This document shows positions 1-6,532 of a stretch of 7,452 nucleotides of DNA, piece after piece; position 1 is the first letter of the stretch; each line of letters begins with the position of its first letter. The DNA is from Oscillospiraceae bacterium (GTDB taxonomy: Bacteria; Bacillota; Clostridia; Oscillospirales; Oscillospiraceae), in the NCBI GenBank assembly GCA_024404215.1, contig JAKSQI010000076.1, positions 1 to 7,452 on the forward strand. Reading direction: 5' to 3'. A program made the translations under genes and the position numbers. The notes below the pieces were generated by a model that worked only from the letters and a program-made list of their open reading frames with translations, was not told where the DNA came from and did not search any database.

Positions 1-16
1 TCCTTTCTTCAACGAG

Positions 17-50
17 AAAAGGCACACCGAGGGTAACCCGGCATGCCTTT
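17..50 (-). terminator. Rho-independent terminator downstream of tig
   Basis: Read on the minus strand, a long stem forms between AAAGGCA and TGCCTTT. It continues inward through two wobble pairs, CCG/CGG, a single bulged T and GG/CC around a TTAC loop, giving about 14 paired positions, and is followed by TTTTCTC. It lies 48 nt after the tig stop codon, where a transcript end is expected. The last minus-strand bases of the window (positions 8 to 1) read AGAAAGGA, which could be the ribosome binding site of the next gene downstream. In many Firmicutes that would be clpP, but nothing of it is inside the window. Confidence 0.75.
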
Positions 51-58
51 ACCTATCC

Positions 59-84
59 AAAAACAGCGGGGTAAGTTGTCCGCT
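59..84 (-). terminator. Possible second, weaker terminator hairpin after tig
   Basis: On the minus strand AGCGG (84-80) can pair with CCGCT (69-65) across a 10-nt loop, and the stem is followed by GTTTTT. The stem is only five pairs, so this is a weak candidate. It sits between the tig stop codon and the stronger hairpin at 17-50, so the two could act in tandem. Confidence 0.3.
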
Positions 85-97
85 ATGGGATTAACGC

Positions 98-1411
98 TTA
101 TTCAGCAGCAGCTTCCTCGGCAGCAGCAGGTGCTTCAGCAACTGCATTCTCAATAACCAGACGGCTGGCCTTAGCCATCTTGCGGTCTTCCTTAACCGTG
201 TCAGCAGCAAGAGCCTTCTTGCCATCTTCAACCCCCATGCCATAGGCAGAGGCCAGATCCTGGTAGCCCTCGTCCAGCTCCTCATCGGAAATCTCGAAGT
301 TTTCGGCTTCCACAGTCTTCTCCAGGGCCAGAGTGCTCTTGGCGCTCTTCTCGGCATTGGGACGCATGTTCTCACGGAAAGCATCCAGAGTGGTGCCCAT
401 CATCTGGCAGTACTGCTCAACAGTCATGCCGTACTGGCTTAGGCTCTGGCTCATGTTGGTAACCTGGTTGTCAATGAACTGATCCACATAAGCGTCGGGA
501 ATTTCGCCCTCAACGGTCTCAATCAGCTTTTCCATGACATTGGATTCAAAGGTGGTCTGAGCAGAGGCTTCCTTCTGAGCGGTCAAATCCTTCTTCAGGC
601 TCTCGCGATACTCTGCAACCGTGTCGAACTCAGAAACATCCTTAACGAATTCATCGTCAACCTCAGGCATAACCTGAGCCTTGATTTCATTAACCTTAAC
701 ATGGAAGATAACGTCCTTGCCGGCCAGCTCTTCGCTGTGATATTCAGTGGGGAAGGTCAGCTCAAGGTCTCTCTCATCACCGGTCATCATGCCCTGCATC
801 TTCTCCTCAAAGCCGGGGATAAAGCTGCCGGAACCAATCTTCAGCTCATAGTTCTCTGCGGTGCCGCCTTCAAAGGCGACGCCGTCCAGAGTGCCGCAGT
901 AATCCAGGTTAACGGTATCGCCGTTGATAACAGGACGGTTGGTGATGGTTTCCATGCGGGCGTTCTTGTAACGCTCCTTCTCAATCTCGCCGTCGATGTC
1001 AATCTCGGTAACCTCAACAGCGGGCTTCTCGGCATGGATGCCCTTGTACTCGCCTACAGTAACCTCGGGATACAGAGCAATGGTATAGGTAATGGTAACG
1101 CTCTTGTCATCGTTAACCTTAACATCATCAATGGAGGGCTGACCAACAGTCTTCAGCTTATTCTCGGTGTTGCCGAAAGCAATAACGCCGGGCAGCATGA
1201 TTTCCAGAGCATCTTCATAGAAAACGCCGGAACCATACATGTTCTCAACAATCTTGCGAGGAGCCTTGCCCTTGCGGAAGCCGGGTACGGCAATGCGGCT
1301 CTTCATCTTCTGATAAGCCTGATTGCAGGCGGTATCAAATTCGGCAGCAGTGGCTTCCACCACAACGCTGCAGGTGCTTTTTTCCTTTTTCTCGCAGCTA
1401 ACTAAATTCAC
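98..1411 (-). CDS. tig: Trigger factor (ribosome-associated chaperone, peptidyl-prolyl isomerase)
   Basis: Trigger factor docks at the ribosome exit tunnel, shields nascent chains and has FKBP-type prolyl isomerase activity in the cytoplasm. The 437-residue product has the family's three-part layout. The N-terminal ribosome-binding domain carries the signature GFRKGKAP at residues 44-51. The FKBP-like domain covers roughly 163-243 and includes GDTVNLDYCGTLDG, an F-x-GG segment and IPGFEEKMQGM. The helical C-terminal domain runs from about 250. The length is normal for the family. I chose the GTG start because GGAGG at 1423-1419 lies 7 nt upstream of it. The ATG at 1426 would place that Shine-Dalgarno inside the gene and has no ribosome binding site of its own. 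The protein ends in an Ala/Glu-rich acidic tail of about 15 residues, which looks like disordered low complexity. The gene has its own promoter and terminator. Confidence 0.97.
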   Translation of the reverse strand: MNLVSCEKKEKSTCSVVVEATAAEFDTACNQAYQKMKSRIAVPGFRKGKAPRKIVENMYGSGVFYEDALEIMLPGVIAFGNTENKLKTVGQPSIDDVKVNDDKSVTITYTIALYPEVTVGEYKGIHAEKPAVEVTEIDIDGEIEKERYKNARMETITNRPVINGDTVNLDYCGTLDGVAFEGGTAENYELKIGSGSFIPGFEEKMQGMMTGDERDLELTFPTEYHSEELAGKDVIFHVKVNEIKAQVMPEVDDEFVKDVSEFDTVAEYRESLKKDLTAQKEASAQTTFESNVMEKLIETVEGEIPDAYVDQFIDNQVTNMSQSLSQYGMTVEQYCQMMGTTLDAFRENMRPNAEKSAKSTLALEKTVEAENFEISDEELDEGYQDLASAYGMGVEDGKKALAADTVKEDRKMAKASRLVIENAVAEAPAAAEEAAAE

Positions 1412-1418
1412 AACGAAT

Positions 1419-1423
1419 CCTCC
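1419..1423 (-). promoter_or_regulatory. Ribosome binding site fixing the tig start at GTG
   Basis: GGAGG on the minus strand, inside GGGAGGA, is 7 nt from the GTG at 1411-1409. The in-frame ATG at 1426-1424 lies directly against this motif and is preceded only by A/T-rich sequence, so it is an unlikely start. Confidence 0.85.
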
Positions 1424-1465
1424 CATATTTAAAGAAAATTACTTACTCACAAATGCGCAGAATAT

Positions 1466-1494
1466 ATGATAACAGATGGTTCTTGAAATTGCAA
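1466..1494 (-). promoter_or_regulatory. Sigma-A-type promoter of tig
   Basis: On the minus strand TTGCAA (1494-1489) is separated by exactly 17 nt from TATCAT (1471-1466). Transcription would start near 1459, leaving a leader of roughly 48 nt. An alternative TATATT follows closely but has poor spacing to the -35 box. The promoter lies in the 86-nt gap after the phosphoesterase gene, so tig can be expressed independently of the upstream run. Confidence 0.65.
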
Positions 1495-1501
1495 CTATTT
1501 T

Positions 1502-2218
1502 TTACCGGCTCCCGGGGTCCGGCTCCGTGGTCAGGCAGAGAGGCCGGAAATTGACAAAGTCGGCTGAAAGCATGTGATAGTGTATCCCGTCAACCTCTCC
1601 GGTAATGGCATATTTATGACCTTCCCCGTGAAGATGGCCGTAATAGCAATCCTCCACGCCAAAGTCCTTCAGCACCTGAATCAGGTCCCGGCAAACAAAC
1701 TGATTAAACAGAGGCGGATAATGGAGAAAAACCTTTTTCACCGCTTTTCCCTCTCCGGCCTTTAGGGATGTCACCACACGCTGAACCTCCCGGTTCATGA
1801 TTTTCTTATCATGCTCACCGCCATGAACAGCTTCTTCATAAAACCAGCCCCGGCTGCCGCAGATGGCAATGTCCCCGTAAAAAAACGCATTGTTATGAAG
1901 AATATCCAGACTGGTCAAATTATGGGTCTGAAAAAAGCTGTGTATCTTATTGGCAGTGCTCCACCAATAGTCGTGGTTGCCCTTTAGAATCAGCTTTCGT
2001 CCGGGCAGGGACTGCAGGTATTCAAAGTCGGGCAGGGCTTCTTCCAGGGTCATACCCCAAGAGGTGTCACCACATAGCACCAGGGTGTCCCCTTCCTTAA
2101 GCACTGCAAGGCCATCTGCAAGCTTTTCCCGATAATTCTGCCAGCGTCCGCCGAACACATCCATTGGTTTATTGGTGCCTGTGGATAAGTGCAGGTCACC
2201 GATTGCATACAGCGCCAC
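1502..2218 (-). CDS. Calcineurin-like metallophosphoesterase, substrate unknown
   Basis: The 238-residue protein carries the metal-binding signatures of the calcineurin-like phosphoesterase fold in order. These are GDLHLS (D8, H10), GDTSW (D51), GNHDYWW (N81, H82, D83), HYPP (H166) and GHLHG (H195, H197). All expected dinuclear metal ligands are present, so it should be an active cytoplasmic phosphohydrolase. The GDxSW and GNHDYWW variants are what I recall of the COG1768-type predicted phosphohydrolases, whose physiological substrate is not established to my knowledge. There is no signal peptide or membrane segment. The start is GTG, supported by GGAGG 6 nt upstream. The gene begins 20 nt after thrC and is probably the last gene of the lepB-rbgA-rnhB-thrC run. 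No hairpin with a T-run follows it, so some transcripts may continue into tig. Confidence 0.9.
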   Translation of the reverse strand: MALYAIGDLHLSTGTNKPMDVFGGRWQNYREKLADGLAVLKEGDTLVLCGDTSWGMTLEEALPDFEYLQSLPGRKLILKGNHDYWWSTANKIHSFFQTHNLTSLDILHNNAFFYGDIAICGSRGWFYEEAVHGGEHDKKIMNREVQRVVTSLKAGEGKAVKKVFLHYPPLFNQFVCRDLIQVLKDFGVEDCYYGHLHGEGHKYAITGEVDGIHYHMLSADFVNFRPLCLTTEPDPGSR

Positions 2219-2224
2219 AGCACA

Positions 2225-2229
2225 CCTCC
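2225..2229 (-). promoter_or_regulatory. Ribosome binding site for the GTG-started phosphoesterase
   Basis: GGAGG on the minus strand is 6 nt upstream of the GTG at 2218-2216. The protein starting there begins directly with the beta strand leading into the first metal motif (ALYAIGDLHL), as is usual for this family, which makes the GTG start convincing. Confidence 0.8.
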
Positions 2230-2238
2230 GATGCTTGT

Positions 2239-3720
2239 TTAAATAAAGTCACGAACAACCTGAGTCATGGCTTCCTTTTCAAAGGTCTGGTTGAAACGGG
2301 GGTTCTTACCCTTCAGGGAGGCCAGCGGCTTGGGTACAGGTGCGCCGGACTTTTCGTTCAGGCGGTCCAGCAGGGCAATGCCGTCACAGTCAACGGTACC
2401 GCCAATGGCTGCCAAAACAGCGCCGCAGAACTTATAGGGGCTGGCAGTGGATACAACAACAGCCGTCCGCTCGTCTCCGGTGGCCTTACGGTATACATCC
2501 AATACGTGTCCGGCAACGGCAGTGTGGGTGTCAATCAAATAGTGGTTCTCGCCGAACATGTCAGCAATTTTGGCCTTGGTAGCATCCTCGTCGCAGCAGC
2601 CACAGGCAAAGGTCTCATGCAGAACCTTAAGCAGCTCGTCGCTGACCTTGTAGCAGCCATCCCGCTCCAAGGCTTCCATGCAGCTGCGGACATAAGCGTC
2701 ATCGCCGCCGGTCAAATGATACAGCAGTCTTTCCAGATTGCTGGAAACAAGAATATCCATGGAAGGAGATACCGTAGTAAAGAAGGGACGCTTGCGATTG
2801 TAAACGCCGGTCTCAATAAACTCGGTGAGAACATCGTTGGCATTGGATGCACAAATCAGCTTGTGAACCGGCAGTCCCATCTGCTTGGCATAATAACCGG
2901 CCAGAATGTTGCCAAAATTACCGGTAGGAACACAGAAGTTAATGGCATCGCCAAAGGCAATGCTGCCGGCATTTACCAGGTCACAGTAGGCAGAAATATA
3001 ATACACAACCTGAGGCAGCAGGCGGCCGAAGTTAATGGAGTTAGCAGAAGACAGGAACCAACCCTTGTCAGCCAGCTCGGCACGGAAGTCCGGGTCGGAG
3101 AAAATCTTCTTAACGCCGGTCTGGGCATCGTCAAAGTTGCCGTATACAGAGGCTACGCTGACATTGCTGCCCTCCTGACTGGTCATCTGGAGCTCCTGAA
3201 TCTGGGATACACCATCCTTGGGATAGAAGACCATGATTTTACAGTCAGGAACATCACAGAAGCCTTCCAAGGCAGCCTTACCGGTATCGCCGGAGGTAGC
3301 AGTCAAAATGCAAACCTTCTTGGTTTCGCCGGTCTTTTTGATAGAGGTGGTCAGCAGGTAAGGCAGCATCTGCAGAGCCATGTCCTTAAAGGCAGAGGTA
3401 GGGCCGTGCCACAGCTCCAGATAATGGGTGCCGTCGTTTACGGTGCGCACAGGGGCAGCACATTCGGTGTCAAACTGCTTACCATAGGCGTTAGCAGCAA
3501 AGCCGGTCAGCTCCTCAGCTGTAAAGTCAGCCAGATAACGGCCCATGATATCAACGGCCCGGGCTTTATAATCCATGGTCAGCAATACCTTAAAATCGTC
3601 CTGGCTCAGCTTGGGAAAGCTGTCAGGAACAAACAGGCCGCCGTCCTCGGACAGACCCTTGGCAATGGCCTGGGCAGCTGATAGGGTTTTGCTTTTGTCT
3701 CTGGTGCTGTGAAAATTCAT
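2239..3720 (-). CDS. thrC: Threonine synthase
   Basis: A PLP enzyme that converts O-phospho-L-homoserine to L-threonine and phosphate, the last step of threonine biosynthesis. The 493-residue protein has the N-terminal segment of the family (GLSEDGGLFVP, 22-32). The cofactor-lysine motif is HGPTSAFKDMALQ, with K112 as the Schiff-base lysine. Beyond it are the ATSGDTGKAA substrate-phosphate loop and PTGNFGNILAGYYAKQMG, which holds the PLP phosphate. The length fits the long class of threonine synthases. The ATG start has AAGGAG 8 nt upstream. It lies between rnhB and the phosphoesterase on the same strand. No other threonine or homoserine gene is nearby. The 47-nt gap upstream is too short for a T-box or an amino-acid attenuator and shows no clear promoter, so it is probably driven from the lepB promoter. 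Confidence 0.97.
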   Translation of the reverse strand: MNFHSTRDKSKTLSAAQAIAKGLSEDGGLFVPDSFPKLSQDDFKVLLTMDYKARAVDIMGRYLADFTAEELTGFAANAYGKQFDTECAAPVRTVNDGTHYLELWHGPTSAFKDMALQMLPYLLTTSIKKTGETKKVCILTATSGDTGKAALEGFCDVPDCKIMVFYPKDGVSQIQELQMTSQEGSNVSVASVYGNFDDAQTGVKKIFSDPDFRAELADKGWFLSSANSINFGRLLPQVVYYISAYCDLVNAGSIAFGDAINFCVPTGNFGNILAGYYAKQMGLPVHKLICASNANDVLTEFIETGVYNRKRPFFTTVSPSMDILVSSNLERLLYHLTGGDDAYVRSCMEALERDGCYKVSDELLKVLHETFACGCCDEDATKAKIADMFGENHYLIDTHTAVAGHVLDVYRKATGDERTAVVVSTASPYKFCGAVLAAIGGTVDCDGIALLDRLNEKSGAPVPKPLASLKGKNPRFNQTFEKEAMTQVVRDFI

Positions 3721-3768
3721 ATTCTAATCTCCTTTTTATCCACGGCCGCTGATAGCAGGGCCACTATT

Positions 3769-4386
3769 TTAATGCTTATCCTTAAGGTTTTTTAAAAAAC
3801 TCAGCCTGTGTATGGGGGCCGGTCCGAATTCCCTTAGCTTTTCATAATGCAGGGCCGTGCCGTAGCCCTTATGCCGTTCAAATCCATATTGAGGGTAGCT
3901 CTCAGCCAGCTTCTCCATATAACGGTCACGGCTGACCTTGGCAAGAATGGAAGCTGCAGCTATGCAGGCACACTTGGCATCACCCTTGATAACGCAGCGG
4001 CTTTCCCCCACTATGCCTTTGTTGCGGTTACCGTCAATCAACAGCAGACGGGGGCTTAGGGGAATTTGGGACGCAGCTTCGTTCATGGCCTGATATACAG
4101 CATTTAGGATGTTTATCTCATCAATGGTTTTTTCATCCGCATGGGCTATGCCGTAGGCTAACGCCTGTTCCCGGATGGCGTCGTACAGCCAATCTCTTTT
4201 TTTGGCCGTAAGCTTCTTGGAATCGTTCAGTCCGGGCAGATTTGTCTCCTCGGGCAGGACTACTGCCGCTGCAAAAACCGGACCGGCCAAAGGGCCCCGT
4301 CCAGCTTCATCAACGCCCACCACGTAAGAATACCCTTCCTGTCGTAGCTCACGCTCTATGGCGTATAAATCAAAGGTCTCCTTCAT
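3769..4386 (-). CDS. rnhB: Ribonuclease HII
   Basis: Cleaves RNA in RNA:DNA hybrids and incises at single ribonucleotides misincorporated into DNA, starting ribonucleotide excision repair. The 205-residue protein shows the type II signature GVDEAGRGPLAGPV, with D26 and E27 as the first two acidic metal ligands. DSKK follows at 55-58. D118 lies in LLIDGN and D136 in KGDAK, and these complete the DEDD-type active site. The conserved IAAASILAKVSRD follows. All catalytic residues are present and the length is normal. The ATG start has an AAGGA-type site about 6 nt upstream, inside the end of rbgA. The genes overlap by 17 nt, which suggests translational coupling. The rbgA-rnhB pair is a common Firmicute arrangement. 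Confidence 0.96.
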   Translation of the reverse strand: MKETFDLYAIERELRQEGYSYVVGVDEAGRGPLAGPVFAAAVVLPEETNLPGLNDSKKLTAKKRDWLYDAIREQALAYGIAHADEKTIDEINILNAVYQAMNEAASQIPLSPRLLLIDGNRNKGIVGESRCVIKGDAKCACIAAASILAKVSRDRYMEKLAESYPQYGFERHKGYGTALHYEKLREFGPAPIHRLSFLKNLKDKH

Positions 4387-5281
4387 AGGCTTCCTTTGCT
4401 TGCTCAGGGCTTTCTTCCTCGATAGGCGGGCTTTCCAGAGTCAAGCGCCCTAGCTTGCCGCCGCGGAATTCATCCAACAAAACGGCGGCCATGCGTTCCA
4501 GATTCACTTCTCCCCCGCTCATGAGAAAGCCTCGTTTCCGCCCCGCCATTTCCAGCAGCTCGTAGCCGTTGCTTTCCGGGTCCGGGGTAAATTTATAGCG
4601 GGCCTCCAAAGCACCGGGATAACGGTCTCTCAGCAGCAGCATCAAATTGCCTGCCAAAGCCTCCCGGTCAAGGATATCATCCTTAACCGCTCCGGTAAAG
4701 GCCAGGTTCTCCCCCACCTGCTGACTGTCAAACTTAGGCCAGAGAATGCCGGGAGTGTCCAGCAGCTCCAGGCCCTTGTCAATGTTAATCCACTGCTTGC
4801 CTCGGGTAACACCCGGGCGGTCGGAGGTGTGGGCCGCCTTCCGCTTGGCAATGCGATTAATAAAGCTGGACTTTCCTACATTGGGAATACCTACAATCAT
4901 AACCCGAATCTGTCGGCCGGTCTGGCCCTTTTCCGCATAGCTCTGCAGCTTATCAGCCAGCAGGGCTCTTACCGCCTTGGTAAAGGACTGAACGCCCTTA
5001 CCGGATTTGCAGTCAGTTTCCAGCACTGCCATGCCCTGGGCTTTAAAATAAGCCGCCCATTGCTTGGTTACAGCATCGTCTGCCTGGTCCACCCGATTCA
5101 TGATAACCAATCTGGGCTTATTGCCGCAGATATCATCCAAATCCGGATTTCGGCTGGAGATAGGGATGCGGGCATCCATGATTTCGCATACAGCATCAAC
5201 ATATTTTACATTTTCAGCCATCATGCGCCGGGCCTTTGTCATGTGGCCCGGAAACCATTGAATGTTAATTTCTTCCTTCAT
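4370..5281 (-). CDS. rbgA: Ribosome biogenesis GTPase RbgA/YlqF
   Basis: A circularly permuted GTPase needed for late assembly of the 50S subunit. The 303-residue protein opens with IQWFPGHM (7-14). H13 corresponds to the catalytic histidine His9 of Bacillus subtilis RbgA. The motif order is permuted, G4-G5-G1-G2-G3. G4 is NRVD (62-65) and a G5-like segment is near 90-94. The P-loop GIPNVGKS is at 131-138, G2 is around T159 in RPGVTRG, and G3 DTPG is at 175-178. A C-terminal RNA-binding ANTAR-like helical region is expected after about 200. G4 has Arg where the usual NKxD has Lys. The ATG start has GAGGA in the 11-nt gap behind lepB. The rplS-lepB-rbgA-rnhB order is well known in Firmicutes and fits a ribosome-assembly role. 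Confidence 0.95.
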   Translation of the reverse strand: MKEEINIQWFPGHMTKARRMMAENVKYVDAVCEIMDARIPISSRNPDLDDICGNKPRLVIMNRVDQADDAVTKQWAAYFKAQGMAVLETDCKSGKGVQSFTKAVRALLADKLQSYAEKGQTGRQIRVMIVGIPNVGKSSFINRIAKRKAAHTSDRPGVTRGKQWINIDKGLELLDTPGILWPKFDSQQVGENLAFTGAVKDDILDREALAGNLMLLLRDRYPGALEARYKFTPDPESNGYELLEMAGRKRGFLMSGGEVNLERMAAVLLDEFRGGKLGRLTLESPPIEEESPEQAKEAYEGDL

Positions 5282-5292
5282 AGAATCCTCAC

Positions 5293-5928
5293 TTAATAAA
5301 CCGAGCCAAAGCGACTCCAGTCACGTTTGCCTTCCACGTCCTTGCCGGGTATCAGGATCAAGTACACCTTGCCCAAAACTGCTCGGCAGTCAATAAAGCC
5401 AATGGCAGGCAGCCGGCTGTCATTGCTGTTGTTTCGGTTATCCCCCATGCAGAAGAGCATCCCCTCCGGCACGGTAACAGGTCCGGTAAAGCCATTGCGC
5501 AGATGAGTAGGCTCATAAATGTACGGCTCATCCAGTACCTCTCCGTCAACATACACACGGCCGCTGTCAAAGTCAATGTCCAGCGTTTGTCCGGCGGTTG
5601 CAATTACACGCTTAACCAAGGGCTCCCCATAAACCTCCGTCCGCAGAATGATGATATCCCCCTGCTTGGGCGTATAGAAGAGGTTGGAGGTAAAAAGCTT
5701 GTCGCTGTGGTGCAGGGTCTCATACATGCTGTTTCCGTCCACGCTGGTAATATGGAATATGAAAATAAATATCATAATGCCGAAAAAAACGGCTGTTACG
5801 ATGCTTTGAACAATATCAAAAATGCCGATGGAGTCATCCTCCGGTTTTCTCTCCCGGGAGGGCTTCTTCCCCTCCGACTCCTGCGAAATCAGCTCAGTCT
5901 CCGAGCTTTCCACGGTTCTGTCTGTCAT
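5293..5928 (-). CDS. lepB: Signal peptidase I
   Basis: Membrane-bound serine protease that removes signal peptides from exported proteins. The 211-residue protein has a polar, charged N-terminal stretch of about 33 residues, then one transmembrane helix at about 36-59. The catalytic domain outside the membrane follows. S67 in SVDGNSMYETL is the catalytic serine. K106 in EPLVKRVIA is the general-base lysine. Box E, GDNRNNSNDSR, is at 162-172. All essential residues are present, and the single anchor is typical of Gram-positive type I signal peptidases (S26A family). The ATG start has AGAGG about 10 nt upstream, a slightly long spacing. It appears to be the first gene of the lepB-rbgA-rnhB-thrC-phosphoesterase run. 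It sits right behind the rplS terminator and has its own -10 box. Confidence 0.96.
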   Translation of the reverse strand: MTDRTVESSETELISQESEGKKPSRERKPEDDSIGIFDIVQSIVTAVFFGIMIFIFIFHITSVDGNSMYETLHHSDKLFTSNLFYTPKQGDIIILRTEVYGEPLVKRVIATAGQTLDIDFDSGRVYVDGEVLDEPYIYEPTHLRNGFTGPVTVPEGMLFCMGDNRNNSNDSRLPAIGFIDCRAVLGKVYLILIPGKDVEGKRDWSRFGSVY

Positions 5929-5960
5929 GGTGTTTACGCCTCTTGAAAAATGAATACTTT

Positions 5961-5966
5961 ATTATA
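5961..5966 (-). promoter_or_regulatory. -10 box of the lepB operon promoter
   Basis: A perfect TATAAT on the minus strand lies about 32 nt upstream of the lepB start and after the rplS terminator. Transcription would start near 5954, giving a short leader of about 26 nt. No good -35 box sits at 17 nt, where the sequence is T-rich (TTTTCT), so the promoter may be moderate in strength. Confidence 0.55.
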
Positions 5967-6016
5967 CACACTTTCCCCGAAAAAGAAAAGACCCCGTCGT
6001 AAATTAAGCCCTGAGG

Positions 6017-6052
6017 AAAAAGAAAAAAGGCATCCGAATTCCGGATGCCTTT
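6017..6052 (-). terminator. Rho-independent terminator of rplS
   Basis: On the minus strand a perfect 8-bp stem, GGCATCCG/CGGATGCC, closes a 5-nt loop and is followed by TTTTTTCTTTTT, with AAA on the upstream side. It starts about 9 nt after the rplS stop codon. On the plus strand only three T residues follow, so it is mainly a minus-strand terminator. It separates rplS from the lepB run, although partial read-through is possible. Confidence 0.9.
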
Positions 6053-6060
6053 CATGGTTA

Positions 6061-6402
6061 TCAGATGCGCTCTTTAACCTTTGCCTTCTTACCGACTCTG
6101 CCTCTGAGGTAGTAGAGCTTGGCTCTTCTAACCTTACCGCGGCGAACGGTTTCAACAGACACGATGGTGGGAGAATGGACGGGGAAAACCTTCTCGCAGC
6201 CAACATTGTAAGAAATGCGGCGAACGGTAATGCTTTCGTTGATACCGCCATGCTTCTTGGCAATGATAACGCCTTCAAAAGCCTGGTTTCTCTCACGGTT
6301 GCCTTCCTTTACACGAACGGTAACACGAACGGTGTCGCCTACGTTCATCTCGGGAAGCTCGGGCTTCATGTACTGTTCACTGAGTACCTGTACGAGATCC
6401 AT
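6061..6402 (-). CDS. rplS: 50S ribosomal protein L19
   Basis: L19 is a structural protein of the large ribosomal subunit, located at the interface with the small subunit. The 113-residue product has the typical start (MDLVQVLSEQYMK) and the beta-barrel segment GDTVRVTVRVKEGNRERNQAFEG. The family signature includes ITVRRISYNVGCEKVFPVHSP, followed by the basic C-terminal part VRRGKVRRAKLYYLRGRVGKKAKVKE. The frame is open 19 codons further upstream, but the added residues (containing CCQAALRTF) do not look like L19. The ATG at 6402 has AGAAGGA 6 nt upstream and matches the usual length of 113-118 residues. The gene has its own promoter, a leader of about 90 nt and a terminator, so it is a monocistronic unit next to the lepB operon. 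Confidence 0.98.
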   Translation of the reverse strand: MDLVQVLSEQYMKPELPEMNVGDTVRVTVRVKEGNRERNQAFEGVIIAKKHGGINESITVRRISYNVGCEKVFPVHSPTIVSVETVRRGKVRRAKLYYLRGRVGKKAKVKERI

Positions 6403-6494
6403 GATTAATCCTTCTTTCCTGACGAATGTTCGTAATGCAGCTTGGCAACAGAGGACCATTCCAATATAGTATCTGCAGGCTCTGCCTACAAACC
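6403..6494 (-). promoter_or_regulatory. Leader of rplS mRNA, possible L19 autoregulatory leader
   Basis: The predicted transcript carries about 90 untranslated nt before rplS. On the minus strand it can form a 6-bp hairpin (GTAGGC-AGA-GCCTGC, 6489-6475) close to the 5' end. A small hairpin (ACGA-ACAT-TCGT, 6433-6422) can form just before the ribosome binding site AGAAGGA (6415-6409). Structured L19 leaders are described upstream of rplS in Firmicutes. I cannot confirm from the sequence alone that this matches that family. Confidence 0.35.
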
Positions 6495-6500
6495 TATGGA

Positions 6501-6529
6501 ATTATATCACGGTACGGCACAAAAGGCAA
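6501..6529 (-). promoter_or_regulatory. Strong promoter of rplS
   Basis: On the minus strand TTGCCT (6529-6524) is followed after exactly 17 nt by a perfect TATAAT (6506-6501). TGA directly before the -10 box makes it an extended -10. Upstream of the -35 box the sequence is strongly A/T-rich (6533-6561), as in an UP element. This fits the high expression expected of a ribosomal protein gene. The predicted start is near 6494. Confidence 0.8.
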
Positions 6530-6532
6530 GGG

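Noticed and set aside
701..1405. A 234-codon open frame on the plus strand
   Set aside because: Antisense to tig, with low-complexity Leu/Asn/Gly-rich translation and no family features. It is a shadow of the tig codons.
1502..1535. GC-rich repeated GGCTCC motif at the end of the phosphoesterase gene as a terminator
   Set aside because: The GGCTCC copies are direct, not inverted, and on the minus strand the following run is A, not T. No terminator is supported here.
2164..3681. A 505-codon open frame on the plus strand
   Set aside because: It lies wholly antisense to thrC and the start of the phosphoesterase gene. The translation has no recognisable motif, no convincing ribosome binding site was seen, and thrC is certain. 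It is a by-product of codon bias in a highly coded gene.
3721..3768. GGCC ... GGCC hairpin between rnhB and thrC as a terminator or regulatory element
   Set aside because: The stem is short and interrupted and is not followed by a T-run. The gap is too small for a T-box or attenuator.
5503..5946. Plus-strand frames of 147 and 152 codons over lepB and rplS (also 5950-6408)
   Set aside because: Both run antisense to well-identified genes and show no domain or ribosome binding site.
6422..6433. Short palindrome ACGAATGTTCGT as a repressor (LexA-like GAAC-type) operator
   Set aside because: The sequence contains GAAT...GTTC but is only 12 nt, does not match the full CGAAC-N4-GTTCG form, and lies far downstream of the promoter in the rplS leader. 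A small RNA hairpin is the simpler reading.
6403..6459. A 19-residue N-terminal extension of L19
   Set aside because: The extra residues do not resemble L19. ATG 6402 has a proper Shine-Dalgarno and gives the usual protein length, so this stretch is the mRNA leader.
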